The notes: generated by a model from the letters alone, not told the origin. DNA of 64,000 nt from CAZJAH01 sp964544155 (GCA_964544155.1 CAZJAH010000008.1:1-64000), one strand, 5' to 3'; counted from the stretch's first letter, positions 17,873 through 26,662 are shown. A program made the numbers and translations.

Positions 17873-18424
17873 TTATTTATAAATAATTGCTTCTAATATC
17901 TCTTCCGATTTTTCTTTAGATACCAATTCGGAGATGATAGCCGAAGCGAATTCGAATGCAGTACCCGTTCCTCTGCTTGTGAACACATTCCCGTGGCGTT
18001 CCACCCTGTTTTCGGTATATTCACATTCTCCGAGCTCGTTTTTCACGGAAGGATGAGAGGTAGCTTTTGAGCCTTTCTCCAGAAAACCGCTGTCGCTGAG
18101 TATTTTCGGTGCGGCGCAGATGGCTCCAATAATGCCGTCCTGGTTCTTTGTATTTTCCATTATGCTTATCAGATGGGAATTCGCTCCCAGGTTCCGGGTG
18201 CCTTCGGCTCCGCCGGGCAGCACAACCGCGTCAAAATACATGTCGGAGCTTATATCCTTTATCAGTTTTTCCGGTTTGAGGATAACTCCTCTTGAACATA
18301 CCATATCGTGGTCTTCTCCTGCAATGGTAACGTCCAGGCCTGCTCTTCTGAACATATCTATTAAAATAACCGCTTCCATTTCTTCCGTGCCGTTTGCTAT
18401 CGGTACCAGTACTTTTTTAGCCAT
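17873..18424 (-). CDS. DJ-1/PfpI family protein (YajL/DJ-1 type)
   Basis: This 183-residue protein of the DJ-1/ThiJ/PfpI superfamily carries the nucleophilic cysteine C103 in AICAAPKIL and the partner glutamate E17 in TEEMEAV, as in human DJ-1 and E. coli YajL. Proposed activities are glyoxalase or deglycase and redox-stress protection. It is the first gene of the seven-gene minus-strand cluster; AGGAGG sits 5 nt before the ATG. Specific biochemical function is not decided by sequence. Confidence 0.92.
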   Translation of the reverse strand: MAKKVLVPIANGTEEMEAVILIDMFRRAGLDVTIAGEDHDMVCSRGVILKPEKLIKDISSDMYFDAVVLPGGAEGTRNLGANSHLISIMENTKNQDGIIGAICAAPKILSDSGFLEKGSKATSHPSVKNELGECEYTENRVERHGNVFTSRGTGTAFEFASAIISELVSKEKSEEILEAIIYK

Positions 18425-18720
18425 ACTTTCCTCCTGCTGTATCTTAAATCCTACTAATAAAATCGACGATTGAATTTTCCATAAATTTAGAATTAAAACC
18501 TTTATAATTTATTATAAAAAAAACGGCTTTTTGTTTTTTTATTTTTAATTAATGATTATATTGTATAAAATAAAAATAATATTAAGCCTGAAAATGCAAT
18601 ATCCCATTATAGCAGACTCCGCGATCGAATCCGGGTTGCATCCTTATCCAGCTGCTGCGCGTCTTAAACGGATAATGCATGGCCAATTATCTATCTGTAC
18701 ACGATTTCCTGGAGCATACC

Positions 18721-20187
18721 ATGCAATTATTTAAAAGAATATTTACAGCGCTGATTTTGCTTGCCCTGTCAGCCAACATCAGCTACAGTAAAGGCTACTG
18801 GAAAGTGATATATGAAAAACCGCATCATGGAATAGCCTCATTTCATGCGTTTGATGAAAACACTTTGATCCTGCAAGAAAGTGAAACATTATTCGATAAT
18901 ATTACTATAGTCTATATGGCTGAAATTATAAAAAAAAGTACTGATGGAGGAGAAAGCTGGGAAGAAATACTCAGATTTGAAGACGGGTCTGATGAAATAA
19001 TTCTAGAAGGATTAACCGGCGATGAATTACATTCTGTTACTCAAATCATAGCTTCCAACACAGGCGTGATAACAGGGTATATGTTTCACCGCAATTATGT
19101 GCTTAGAAGCGAAGACCGGGGAAAAACATGGAAGGTTCAGCCTATAGCGCCTCCGTATGGAATAGATTCGACTTATGGACAAGTTTCAATGCAGGTTTAT
19201 GGAGATAGTTGCGGTTCATATCGACCGGGTAGTAATGCTAATAATAGATATAAGGATGAGGTACTGGTAACTTTCAACGCATGGAAGACTGTTGATACCC
19301 TTTACAGCCCTCACGAAGAGCTCTATCCGGTAGCCTTTTTGTTTGCAAATGATACGACCGGTTATCTGGATTGTACAATCTATGATGAAGAAAAAGAGGA
19401 TTTTAGAAGAATCTATTATAAGTATATCAAGGATAAAGGCTTTACGTCTCATATTGAAATCGATCTGCCTTTTAAGGTGAATTTAGTTAAATTCAATGAA
19501 AAAAATGACATATATGTTACAGGCTATTCAAAACATCAAATAAATGAAGATTCGGTAGCATATCATGGACATCTCTATAAATACATTTCGGCTTCAGATG
19601 AATGGAAAGAACTATTTGAGATTAAATCAGGCGGATTGGGACAAGTAGAAATGTTGAATGATGATTTTGGATATCTTTCTTTAATAGACAGGGAAGAAGG
19701 CGAAGACTTTGAAAAGTTTGGGCCGACTATTACACTGAGAACCCATGATGGTTGGGCGACACATGATACTGTTAACCGTGATAGCAGATTCTGGATTGGA
19801 AAAATAGGGTCATTTCATTTAATATCTGAAACAGCAGCATACAGCAGAACATATTACCACCTATGCAAATACATTGACGAGCCCTTGTCAGTGAATGATA
19901 TGGATAATGGTATAAAAGAGAACTTGATCGAAGTATATCCGGCGCCGTATAAAGCTGATAAACCGCTGTCGATCAAATTCACAAGCCCCTTTACTCAGGA
20001 AACATCTATTCTGATAAATGATATATCGGGAAATACCATAAAAAGATTTAGGATGGAATTGATTAAAGGCGAAGAATATGAACTCAGCTGGCAGCCTGAA
20101 AGAGACCTATCCCCGGGAGTATATTTTGTAGGCCTCTTTGCTCTTAATCAACCCGTTTACTCCGAAAAATTCATAATTGAGAAATGA
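18721..20187 (+). CDS. T9SS-exported protein with BNR/Ycf48-like repeats
   Basis: The frame can be extended to 18679, but the ATG at 18721 has GGAG 7 nt upstream and begins a signal peptide (MQLFKRIFTALILLALSA), so it is the chosen start (488 residues). The body contains 'STDGGESWEEI' and 'SEDRGKTWKV' type motifs of BNR/Ycf48 beta-propeller blades. The C-terminus is a T9SS sorting domain (VYPAPYKADKPLSIKF ... LSPGVYFVGL). It is an extracellular protein of unknown function, read away from the adjacent cluster. Confidence 0.85.
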   Translation: MQLFKRIFTALILLALSANISYSKGYWKVIYEKPHHGIASFHAFDENTLILQESETLFDNITIVYMAEIIKKSTDGGESWEEILRFEDGSDEIILEGLTGDELHSVTQIIASNTGVITGYMFHRNYVLRSEDRGKTWKVQPIAPPYGIDSTYGQVSMQVYGDSCGSYRPGSNANNRYKDEVLVTFNAWKTVDTLYSPHEELYPVAFLFANDTTGYLDCTIYDEEKEDFRRIYYKYIKDKGFTSHIEIDLPFKVNLVKFNEKNDIYVTGYSKHQINEDSVAYHGHLYKYISASDEWKELFEIKSGGLGQVEMLNDDFGYLSLIDREEGEDFEKFGPTITLRTHDGWATHDTVNRDSRFWIGKIGSFHLISETAAYSRTYYHLCKYIDEPLSVNDMDNGIKENLIEVYPAPYKADKPLSIKFTSPFTQETSILINDISGNTIKRFRMELIKGEEYELSWQPERDLSPGVYFVGLFALNQPVYSEKFIIEK

Positions 20188-20256
20188 AAGTTCGCCGGCC
20201 CGGCAATCGAATTTGAAATATTTGTAATTGCATGTTGGCGTGTTATATGAAATTCA

Positions 20257-20289
20257 CCCCCGGTTTCGTGAGGATCGGGGGATTATTTT
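20257..20289 (+). terminator. Rho-independent terminator after the T9SS gene
   Basis: CCCCCG (20257-20262) pairs with CGGGGG (20276-20281) over a 13-nt loop, followed by a T-rich stretch. Confidence 0.75.
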
Positions 20290-20322
20290 TTATATATTCT
20301 TAAATTGATGATGGCAGTGATG

Positions 20323-20892
20323 CTAGCCCGCTGTTATCTCCGCAAAAGTGGGTATGCTTTTCAGAAATTTAATCTTGCCTTTTTCAAAATCCACGCGGCA
20401 GGCATAATGGCAGAGTCCGTTGCTGATCACCAAGTAGGGTACTTTGAGCTTGAGGTTGTACATTCCGGCCTGGTCGAACACATTTTGCTTAAGCGCTATA
20501 CCCTGAGCCTTGAATTCCAGTATCATAAGCGGCATGCCCGATTGGCCGTACACGACGGCGTCGCATCGCTTTGAAAGCTCATTCAGCTTGATCTCCATTT
20601 CCACTCTTATAAGTCCTTCAGGATACTGAAGTGAATTTACAAGGTATGACAAAAAATTTTGCCTGACCCACTCTTCGGGGGCCAGGCGTTTATATTTCTT
20701 TCTGATCTTATCGAAAATGAACAGCCTTCCTTCAATTTCCCTAATTATAAGCTCCTGCTTCGGGAGATTTAGCTCGGGCAGCTCATTGCATAGCAATTTG
20801 CCGCCCTGCTGCTCATTGTAATCTGATTTTTTATTATTCCGATTTTGGCGCGATTCCGCTTTCAATCCATTACTCTGGTTTAGAATAATCAT
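20323..20892 (-). CDS. Orphan HsdR N-terminal-domain protein (putative PD-(D/E)XK nuclease fold)
   Basis: The protein resembles the stand-alone 'type I restriction R N-terminal' domain common in Bacteroidota. Visible signs are RKKYKRLAPEEWVRQNFLSYL, then RCDAVVYG and MPLMILEFKAQG, i.e. the D...ExK core of the PD-(D/E)XK fold. The open frame reaches 20964 inside nrfA. The ATG at 20892 overlaps nrfA by 23 bp; a TTG at 20796 is another option, so the start is uncertain. No hsdM or hsdS is nearby, so this is not a restriction system by context. Function is unknown. Confidence 0.75.
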   Translation of the reverse strand: MIILNQSNGLKAESRQNRNNKKSDYNEQQGGKLLCNELPELNLPKQELIIREIEGRLFIFDKIRKKYKRLAPEEWVRQNFLSYLVNSLQYPEGLIRVEMEIKLNELSKRCDAVVYGQSGMPLMILEFKAQGIALKQNVFDQAGMYNLKLKVPYLVISNGLCHYACRVDFEKGKIKFLKSIPTFAEITAG

Positions 20893-22375
20893 CCAGTTTA
20901 TACTCGTAAAGTGTACCCTGCCTTTCGCGGGCAGCTTCATCCCATTCTTTAACGACGGTTTCAAGGAATATTTCTTTATCTTTTCTCAAATATTCCATAT
21001 CGAGCCCTATGTACTCCTGGGCTTTTGCTTTGGTTGAAATATCAGGTATATTCACAGGTATCTGTACATTGTGCTTAACAAGAACAACATTAATTGAAGC
21101 GCGGGCCCTTTCAGATTTCTGAATAGACAATCCGAGTACTCTGAGAGCTTCCACAGGTGAATGGAATCCGAATCCGTTAGTGGCCGCCACCCAGTCCCAC
21201 AGGAATTGTGATTCCCTTATGAGCTTCAGGGCTTCTTCCATTTCCTGATCGGTAGCTCCGGCGTCCCAAGCCGCTTTAGCTTCAATATGCGCTCTGGCAA
21301 GGGATTTTTCTGTTTCCCGCCTAATTTGCATAACTTTATCCTGCCTCTCGTAAACGTCTTTTATAAGATCTTCTTCGCTTTCGCGGTGGCAGGTCTGGCA
21401 GGAATTAGCAACATTATTTAAGGGGCTCTGCAGGTGGTGGTCTGTGAATTTCACACCGCCTTCTACTTTATAAGGCATGTGGCAGTCAGCGCATGATACA
21501 CCTCTATCGGCGTGCACGCCTGTCATCCATGTTTCAAAGTCGGGATGCTGAGCTTTTAGCATTTTTGCCTTGCTTAGCTTATGAGTCCAGTCAGTAAATT
21601 CGATTTCATCATAATAGGCCAGCATTGAATCGGCGCTGAAGCCTTTATCCCAGGGGAAGGTAAGGTAATTCTCGGGTTCTTTTTTGAAGTAATACTCCAC
21701 ATGGCACTGAGCGCAAACATATGAGCGCATTTCCTGATGTGTAGCGTCTTCAATATTTTTACCTCGCCTTTCAAGCGCTTCAATAAGCGCGGGCCTGGTT
21801 ATCCTTAAATTCATTGTTTCGGGATCATGGCAATCCTGGCAGCCAATTGGATTTATGATCTCGTCGCCAAATTCCTTCCATGTGCCCGCATAGAATTTCT
21901 CGCGGCCGATCTTATCCATTAGTCTGGGTACATCTGTACTTTTACACGACCAGCAGGTGGCAGGCATGGGGCTGACCTCAGTTCCTCCTGTCCTTAGTAT
22001 GTGCCTAATGTCTTTTATAGCGTAAGCATGCCCCCGGCCCTGTGCATAATCCTTAGAAAAACCGTATCCTGCCCAAAGAACAACTACTTCCGGATATCTT
22101 TCCAGATAGTCAATATGAGCGGAACCGGCATATTTACTCATGAATGAAGTATCGAGTGTGTGAAGGTAGCTGTTATACTGCCTCGGAAAGTTTCTTCCCC
22201 ATACTTCATTGCGCGGTTCCCATTTAGGAATATCTTCAACCATTTCGAGCTTAGTTACTTTCTCGGCTCTTCTTTCAATTATTGAAGCGGTAAATATACC
22301 TGCTAAGAATACCACAACCACAGTTGCAACAAATATAACCCAGTTAACCCAGGGTTTTCTCTTACTATCAGCCAT
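20870..22375 (-). CDS. nrfA: Ammonia-forming cytochrome c nitrite reductase, catalytic subunit
   Basis: This 501-residue pentahaem cytochrome reduces nitrite to ammonium with six electrons. Haem sites in order are CWSCK (141-145, the Lys-ligated active-site haem unique to NrfA), CQDCH (179-183), CAQCH (221-225), CADCH (295-299) and CQTCH (326-330). An uncleaved or cleavable N-terminal hydrophobic segment (~10-30) directs export. The downstream FHSPVEALRVL region is typical of the C-terminal helices. It follows nrfH by 14 bp, so the two form an NrfHA quinol:nitrite oxidoreductase. Very confident. Confidence 0.97.
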   Translation of the reverse strand: MADSKRKPWVNWVIFVATVVVVFLAGIFTASIIERRAEKVTKLEMVEDIPKWEPRNEVWGRNFPRQYNSYLHTLDTSFMSKYAGSAHIDYLERYPEVVVLWAGYGFSKDYAQGRGHAYAIKDIRHILRTGGTEVSPMPATCWSCKSTDVPRLMDKIGREKFYAGTWKEFGDEIINPIGCQDCHDPETMNLRITRPALIEALERRGKNIEDATHQEMRSYVCAQCHVEYYFKKEPENYLTFPWDKGFSADSMLAYYDEIEFTDWTHKLSKAKMLKAQHPDFETWMTGVHADRGVSCADCHMPYKVEGGVKFTDHHLQSPLNNVANSCQTCHRESEEDLIKDVYERQDKVMQIRRETEKSLARAHIEAKAAWDAGATDQEMEEALKLIRESQFLWDWVAATNGFGFHSPVEALRVLGLSIQKSERARASINVVLVKHNVQIPVNIPDISTKAKAQEYIGLDMEYLRKDKEIFLETVVKEWDEAARERQGTLYEYKLDDYSKPE

Positions 22376-22389
22376 GATCTCCTCCTTTA

Positions 22390-22983
22390 TTATTTGTTAT
22401 TGTTTTCATTATTATTCAGCATTTTCATCATCCACTCGGGTATTGTGGGATTCTGTTGAGGAATCCTCGCAAACGGAGTTGATGTTTCCGAGGTTACACT
22501 TCCGTGGGGAACCTGCTCATGGCAGTGCCAGCAGTAAGTACGCTTGCCTGCTTTTTCTTTGCCCCAGTCTTCATCAGAAAGCGATACAGGGTGAAGCTGA
22601 TTAATATGGCAGCGAATACAATTTTCCTGGACAACATTCTTGCCGGCGTCCAGTATCCTGATTGCCGGTGGTTCATTCCTTAAAGTAAAGACGGTGGCAT
22701 GCCTCATACCGTCCTGAGCTTTAAACAAATACTTCCTCACGAAATTATCCTGAGGCACATGGCAGTCGTTACATACTGCCACTTCTCTGTGGCTGCTGTG
22801 CTCCCATGTGGCAAAGTGCGGTATCATCACATGGCAGTTAACGCAAGCCTCCGGATCGTCCGACAAATATGAAGAGGCATTGGATATATGAAAGGCTGTA
22901 ACACCAATACCTGCTAATACTCCAAGGATGATTGTTACCGGCAGCCTCCAGTTTTCCGGAGGAATTAGTTTCTTTATGAACAT
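22390..22983 (-). CDS. nrfH: NrfH-type tetrahaem cytochrome c, quinol dehydrogenase subunit
   Basis: The frame reaches 23055, but the ATG at 22983 gives the usual NrfH start with a short cytoplasmic tail and one membrane helix (residues ~14-33 of 197). Four haem sites follow: CVNCH (47-51), CNDCH (71-75), CIRCH (122-126) and CWHCH (151-155). NrfH belongs to the NapC/NirT family; it oxidises menaquinol and feeds NrfA. The first gene of nrfHA, it lies about 80 bp from a GAC-N6-GTC palindrome like those before the hcp operon. The downstream asparagine-rich tail is unusual but harmless. Confidence 0.93.
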   Translation of the reverse strand: MFIKKLIPPENWRLPVTIILGVLAGIGVTAFHISNASSYLSDDPEACVNCHVMIPHFATWEHSSHREVAVCNDCHVPQDNFVRKYLFKAQDGMRHATVFTLRNEPPAIRILDAGKNVVQENCIRCHINQLHPVSLSDEDWGKEKAGKRTYCWHCHEQVPHGSVTSETSTPFARIPQQNPTIPEWMMKMLNNNENNNK

Positions 22984-23063
22984 AAACAAAATTATCCTTG
23001 AATATTCATATGAAAAATTTTTCATAATATTAAGAAAAAAATAATAATTTTCCAAATTTATTT

Positions 23064-23081
23064 AAGGACAATAAGGTCTTT
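23064..23081. promoter_or_regulatory. Candidate Rrf2 operator upstream of nrfHA
   Basis: AAGGAC-N6-GTCTTT, a near-palindrome with GAC at 23067-23069 and GTC at 23076-23078, 81 bp before the nrfH start. The same GAC-N6-GTC core occurs twice in front of the ferredoxin/hcp operon on the other side of the Rrf2 gene. Operator function is inferred. Confidence 0.55.
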
Positions 23082-23127
23082 TTATCCGATTTGTATAAAA
23101 AGTGTTGTTTTCCGGTTTAATAATCCT

Positions 23128-23161
23128 TTATGCTTATTTGAGAGTTATGCTTATTTGAGAG
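23128..23161. repeat. Perfect 17-bp tandem duplication at the Rrf2 gene stop
   Basis: The 17-bp unit TTATGCTTATTTGAGAG occurs at 23128-23144 and again at 23145-23161. The Rrf2 stop codon lies in the second copy, so the last codons of the gene are duplicated downstream of it. Confidence 0.9.
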
Positions 23162-23585
23162 TGTTTATTTTGTGCATTGTCTGGTCGCGCAGGTCTTCGA
23201 GGGTTTCTTCGCTAAGCATACGGTAAGTTTCATCGCGAAGCTTCCCCCATTTGCCGTGAACGGGGCATGGCTCTTCAACGCTGCAACCTCGGAAGCCAAG
23301 TACACATTTATGGAACATCTCAAGTCCGTCGATTATCATCACGATATCGATGAGCCTGATCTCCGAAGCCGGTTTTGCCAGGTAAAATCCTCCGAATTTG
23401 CCTTTTTTCGATCCGATAATTCCTTCGGAGGTTAAAGATTGAAGTATTTTTGATAAAAATTCTTTCGGAACCGTAAGATGGTCAGCTATTTCCTGAGCGT
23501 TAAATCTCTTGCTTGGTTCCTGCGCCGATAAAAAAAGTACCGCCTGTAAGGCCAGTTCACATTTCTTTGAAAAAATCGCTGTCAT
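23151..23585 (-). CDS. Rrf2-family transcription regulator, probable Fe-S nitrosative sensor (NsrR-like)
   Basis: This 144-residue protein has a winged-helix N-terminus (CELALQAVLFLSAQ, FNAQEIADHL, VPKEFLSKILQSL) and the Rrf2 hallmark KKGKFGGFYLA. Three cysteines, C94, C101 and C107 (C-x6-C-x5-C), sit where IscR and NsrR bind an Fe-S cluster. It lies between nrfHA and the ferredoxin-cupin-hcp operon, and GAC-N6-GTC palindromes occur in the gaps on both sides. It probably senses NO or nitrite stress and controls both operons. Assigning it to NsrR rather than IscR rests on context. Confidence 0.88.
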   Translation of the reverse strand: MTAIFSKKCELALQAVLFLSAQEPSKRFNAQEIADHLTVPKEFLSKILQSLTSEGIIGSKKGKFGGFYLAKPASEIRLIDIVMIIDGLEMFHKCVLGFRGCSVEEPCPVHGKWGKLRDETYRMLSEETLEDLRDQTMHKINTLK

Positions 23586-23674
23586 TAATAAATACCATAA
23601 TCATATAGCATTGAAAGTATTAAGCAAAACTATGAAAAAATATTTAAAAAATTTGTAAAAAATATTTGGAAATC

Positions 23675-23688
23675 AGACTCGTTAGTCT
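23675..23688. promoter_or_regulatory. Candidate Rrf2 operator 1 before the ferredoxin-cupin-hcp operon
   Basis: AGACT-N4-AGTCT palindrome, containing GAC (23676-23678)-N6-GTC (23685-23687), in the divergent gap between the Rrf2 gene and the hcp operon. Confidence 0.55.
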
Positions 23689-23699
23689 TATTATTGAAA

Positions 23700-23715
23700 C
23701 GGACATTGTAGTCCG
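23700..23715. promoter_or_regulatory. Candidate Rrf2 operator 2 before the ferredoxin-cupin-hcp operon
   Basis: CGGAC-N6-GTCCG palindrome with GAC (23702-23704)-N6-GTC (23711-23713). It lies exactly 26 bp from the first site and about 60 bp before the ferredoxin gene start. Confidence 0.55.
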
Positions 23716-23774
23716 ATTATAAAAAGAAGAAAAGAATTAGATAAGTTTTAAATAAATATTACGGGTCATAAAAC

Positions 23775-24662
23775 ATGAAAAGAAAGATTATCAATATAAA
23801 CGAAGAGCTTTGCGACGGATGCGGACTTTGCGTCCCCGAATGTAAGGAAGGCGCTTTGCAGATAATCGAAGGCAAGGCAAGGCTCATAAGCGACCTCTTC
23901 TGCGATGGGCTGGGCGCCTGCATTGGCCATTGCCCGCAGAATGCCATTACAATAGAGGAAAGAGAAGCCGGGCCATATGATGAAAGAAAAGTGCTCGATA
24001 GCATGGTCAAGCAGCCTGGAAGCGTACTTAAGGCTCACCTTAAGCACCTTAAAGAACACAATGCCATGGAATTCTTTAATGATGCCATTGATTATCTTAA
24101 CGAAAAAAATATTCCGGTTCCTGAGCTTGAAGAGAAAAAGCCTAACGGTTTGGGACATCAAGGCGGCGGATGCCCGGGTAGCAAAATGTTCCAAATAGAA
24201 AGGCCTGCTTCAGAAATAACTGATAATAACGGCAGTGAAAATGCCGGGTTACGGTCGGAATTAAATCAGTGGCCGGTACAGCTGCATCTTGTAAATCCGA
24301 ATGCACCGTATTTCAGGGGATCAGAGCTGGTTATCGTTTCAACCTGCGCACCGCTGGCCAATCCTAACATTCACAAAGATTATATGAAAGGCAGAAGCGT
24401 TGTGGTAGCCTGCCCGAAACTTGATTACACCGCTCCCTACAAAGATAAGCTTAAGGATATCTACAGCATGGGGCAGACCCCGAAAGTCATTATTCTGAGG
24501 ATGGAAGTTCCATGCTGCGGCGGGCTGACAAAATTCGCCTGTGATGCGGCCATCGAATCGGATAATGATGCAATAATTGTTGAGGAACATGTCTTAACTA
24601 TTAAAGGTGAATTAAAAAGAAAAGAAATTTTGATTAATAAAAGCGAGAAAGCACATGTCTGA
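23775..24662 (+). CDS. 4Fe-4S ferredoxin-domain protein of the hcp operon
   Basis: This 295-residue protein begins with two ferredoxin motifs: CDGCGLCVPEC (residues 13-23), and a second less regular one, CDGLGACIGHCP (~43-54). A GGCPGSK segment sits near residue 135. The C-terminal ~120 residues form a cysteine-containing domain (VSTCAPLANPN, VVACPKLDY, VPCCGGLTKFACDAA). Proteins of this layout commonly accompany Hcp and are thought to shuttle electrons to it, but that role is inferred. It is the first gene of a three-gene operon and overlaps the cupin gene by 8 bp. Confidence 0.85.
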   Translation: MKRKIININEELCDGCGLCVPECKEGALQIIEGKARLISDLFCDGLGACIGHCPQNAITIEEREAGPYDERKVLDSMVKQPGSVLKAHLKHLKEHNAMEFFNDAIDYLNEKNIPVPELEEKKPNGLGHQGGGCPGSKMFQIERPASEITDNNGSENAGLRSELNQWPVQLHLVNPNAPYFRGSELVIVSTCAPLANPNIHKDYMKGRSVVVACPKLDYTAPYKDKLKDIYSMGQTPKVIILRMEVPCCGGLTKFACDAAIESDNDAIIVEEHVLTIKGELKRKEILINKSEKAHV

Positions 24663-24984
24663 TAACTATGAAGCAATTAAAAAACCGCAAATGCTGGAAA
24701 ACCTGACCGGATACCAGGATGGTACGGTAGCCAGCAGAACCCTGCTTAATAAAAAAAACGGAACGCTCACCATATTCGCGTTTGACCAAGGCCAGGGGCT
24801 GAGCGAGCATACAGCGCCTTTTGACGCCTTTGTTCAGATACTCGACGGCGAGGCGCTTATTACAATAGGCGGCGTAGAGCATGAATTAAGCAAAGGTATG
24901 AGCCTGCTTATGCCGGCGGATATACCTCACGCTCTCAAGGCCGTCAAAAAGTTCAAAATGCTTTTAACCATGATAAAATCATAA
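24655..24984 (+). CDS. Cupin-domain protein
   Basis: This small 109-residue single-cupin protein contains two cupin motifs: GLSEHTAPFDAFVQILDGEA and GMSLLMPADIPHAL. Potential metal ligands are H53 and H94. Small cupins often follow the ferredoxin gene in hcp operons, but their biochemical role is not established. It overlaps the upstream gene by 8 bp and precedes hcp by 34 bp. Confidence 0.85.
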   Translation: MSDNYEAIKKPQMLENLTGYQDGTVASRTLLNKKNGTLTIFAFDQGQGLSEHTAPFDAFVQILDGEALITIGGVEHELSKGMSLLMPADIPHALKAVKKFKMLLTMIKS

Positions 24985-25018
24985 ATTTTGTAAACAGGAA
25001 AATCAGGAGAAAAAAATA

Positions 25019-26662
25019 ATGTTTTGTTTTCAATGCGAACAGTCACAAAAAGGCAATTGCCACTCATCGGTAGGTGTATGCGGTAAGGACGAAACCACTG
25101 CGGCATATCAGGACCTTCTGGTACATGTAACCAAAGGCATAGGCCAGTATGCTCACAGGATGAGGCAGCTCGGAGTAATCGATAATGAAATAGATATATT
25201 TGCCGTGGAAGCGCTCTTTACTACTGTAACTAACGTTAACTTCGATGAGCAGTCAGTAAAATTAATGGTAAAAAAAGGCGCGGAATTAAAAGAGCTAGCC
25301 AAAAGATTACATGAAGACGCCGCTAAAAAAGCCGGTAAAGAACCCGCAAGCCCCGGGGGCCCTGCTGAGTTTGAATTTATTGAGGATGACAAAGCACTTT
25401 TGAACTATTGGGAAAATATATCAATCGAAGAAAGAATGAAAGACGAGGGCAAGGTCATCACAAGCCTTAAAGAAACAATCTTGTACGGATTAAAAGGCCT
25501 CGCGGCTTATGCCGATCATGCTCTAATCCTGGATGTTTCCGATGATGACGTGTACGCGCGTATCCACGAAATTCTCAACTTTCTCACAGAAAATCACACT
25601 GCTGAAGAGCTTCTGGGAATGGCGCTTAAAACAGGCGAGCTGAACCTCAGAGTAATGGAACTTCTCGATTCGGCGCATACTTCAACTTACGGCCATCCCG
25701 AACCGGCTAAAGTCAGAATGACTCCGGTGAAAGGCAAAGCCATACTGGTATCAGGCCACGACATGAAAGACCTGGAAGAGCTACTCAAGCAAACAGAGGG
25801 TAAGGGAATAAATATTTATACGCACGGCGAAATGCTCCCGGCGCACGGTTACCCGGAACTCAGGAAATATAAACACCTCGCCGGCAATTATGGCGGCGCC
25901 TGGCAGGATCAGCATAAGGAATTTGACGCCTTCCCCGGGTCTATTCTCATGACTACGAACTGCATCCAGAAGCCCAGGGCGGGTTATAAGGACAGGATAT
26001 ACACATGCGGCCTTGTTCAGTGGCCCGATGTGCACCACCTTAACGACAGGGATTTTTCACCGGTGATTGAAAAAGCACAGGAAATGGCAGGATTTGAAGA
26101 AGACACCGAAGCTAAATATTCATTCACAGGATTTGGCCATAACGCGGTTATGAATGTTGCCGATAAAGTTGTCGATGCTGTCAAAGCAGGCAAGATCAGG
26201 CATTTCTTCCTTGTCGGCGGATGCGACGGTGCCCGAAGCGGCAGAAACTATTATACGGAATTTGCCGAGAGCGCTCCCAAAGATACAGTTATCCTTACAC
26301 TCGCCTGTGGTAAATTCAGATTTAACAAACTTGAATTTGGCGATATTGACGGCATTCCGAGGCTGCTCGATGTCGGACAGTGCAACGACGCATACTCTGC
26401 CATAAAGATAGCTCAGGCATTAGCGGACGCTTTTGATACAGACGTTAACAGCCTTCCTCTGTCACTCGTGCTTTCATGGTATGAGCAGAAAGCGGTAGCT
26501 ATACTTCTGACTCTGCTGCACCTCGGCATAAAAGGTATCAGATTAGGCCCGACTCTGCCAAAATTCCTCGAGCCGGAAGTGATAGATATTCTCGTTAAGA
26601 ATTATGATATTAAGCCCATTAAAACAGCGGAAGAAGATCTTAATGATATCCTTGCTGCTTAA
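25019..26662 (+). CDS. hcp: Hydroxylamine reductase (hybrid cluster protein)
   Basis: This 547-residue protein has N-terminal cluster cysteines C3, C6, C14 and C21 (C-x2-C-x7-C-x6-C). The short spacing is closer to the [4Fe-4S] class I type than to the enterobacterial [2Fe-2S] form. Hybrid-cluster residues are visible in THGEMLPAHGYP, TTNCIQKP, YTCGLVQWPDVHH, GGCDGAR, TLACGKFR, GQCNDAY and SWYEQKAV. It reduces hydroxylamine and is implicated as an NO reductase under nitrosative stress. AGGAGA precedes the ATG. It is the last gene of the ferredoxin-cupin-hcp operon. Confidence 0.97.
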   Translation: MFCFQCEQSQKGNCHSSVGVCGKDETTAAYQDLLVHVTKGIGQYAHRMRQLGVIDNEIDIFAVEALFTTVTNVNFDEQSVKLMVKKGAELKELAKRLHEDAAKKAGKEPASPGGPAEFEFIEDDKALLNYWENISIEERMKDEGKVITSLKETILYGLKGLAAYADHALILDVSDDDVYARIHEILNFLTENHTAEELLGMALKTGELNLRVMELLDSAHTSTYGHPEPAKVRMTPVKGKAILVSGHDMKDLEELLKQTEGKGINIYTHGEMLPAHGYPELRKYKHLAGNYGGAWQDQHKEFDAFPGSILMTTNCIQKPRAGYKDRIYTCGLVQWPDVHHLNDRDFSPVIEKAQEMAGFEEDTEAKYSFTGFGHNAVMNVADKVVDAVKAGKIRHFFLVGGCDGARSGRNYYTEFAESAPKDTVILTLACGKFRFNKLEFGDIDGIPRLLDVGQCNDAYSAIKIAQALADAFDTDVNSLPLSLVLSWYEQKAVAILLTLLHLGIKGIRLGPTLPKFLEPEVIDILVKNYDIKPIKTAEEDLNDILAA

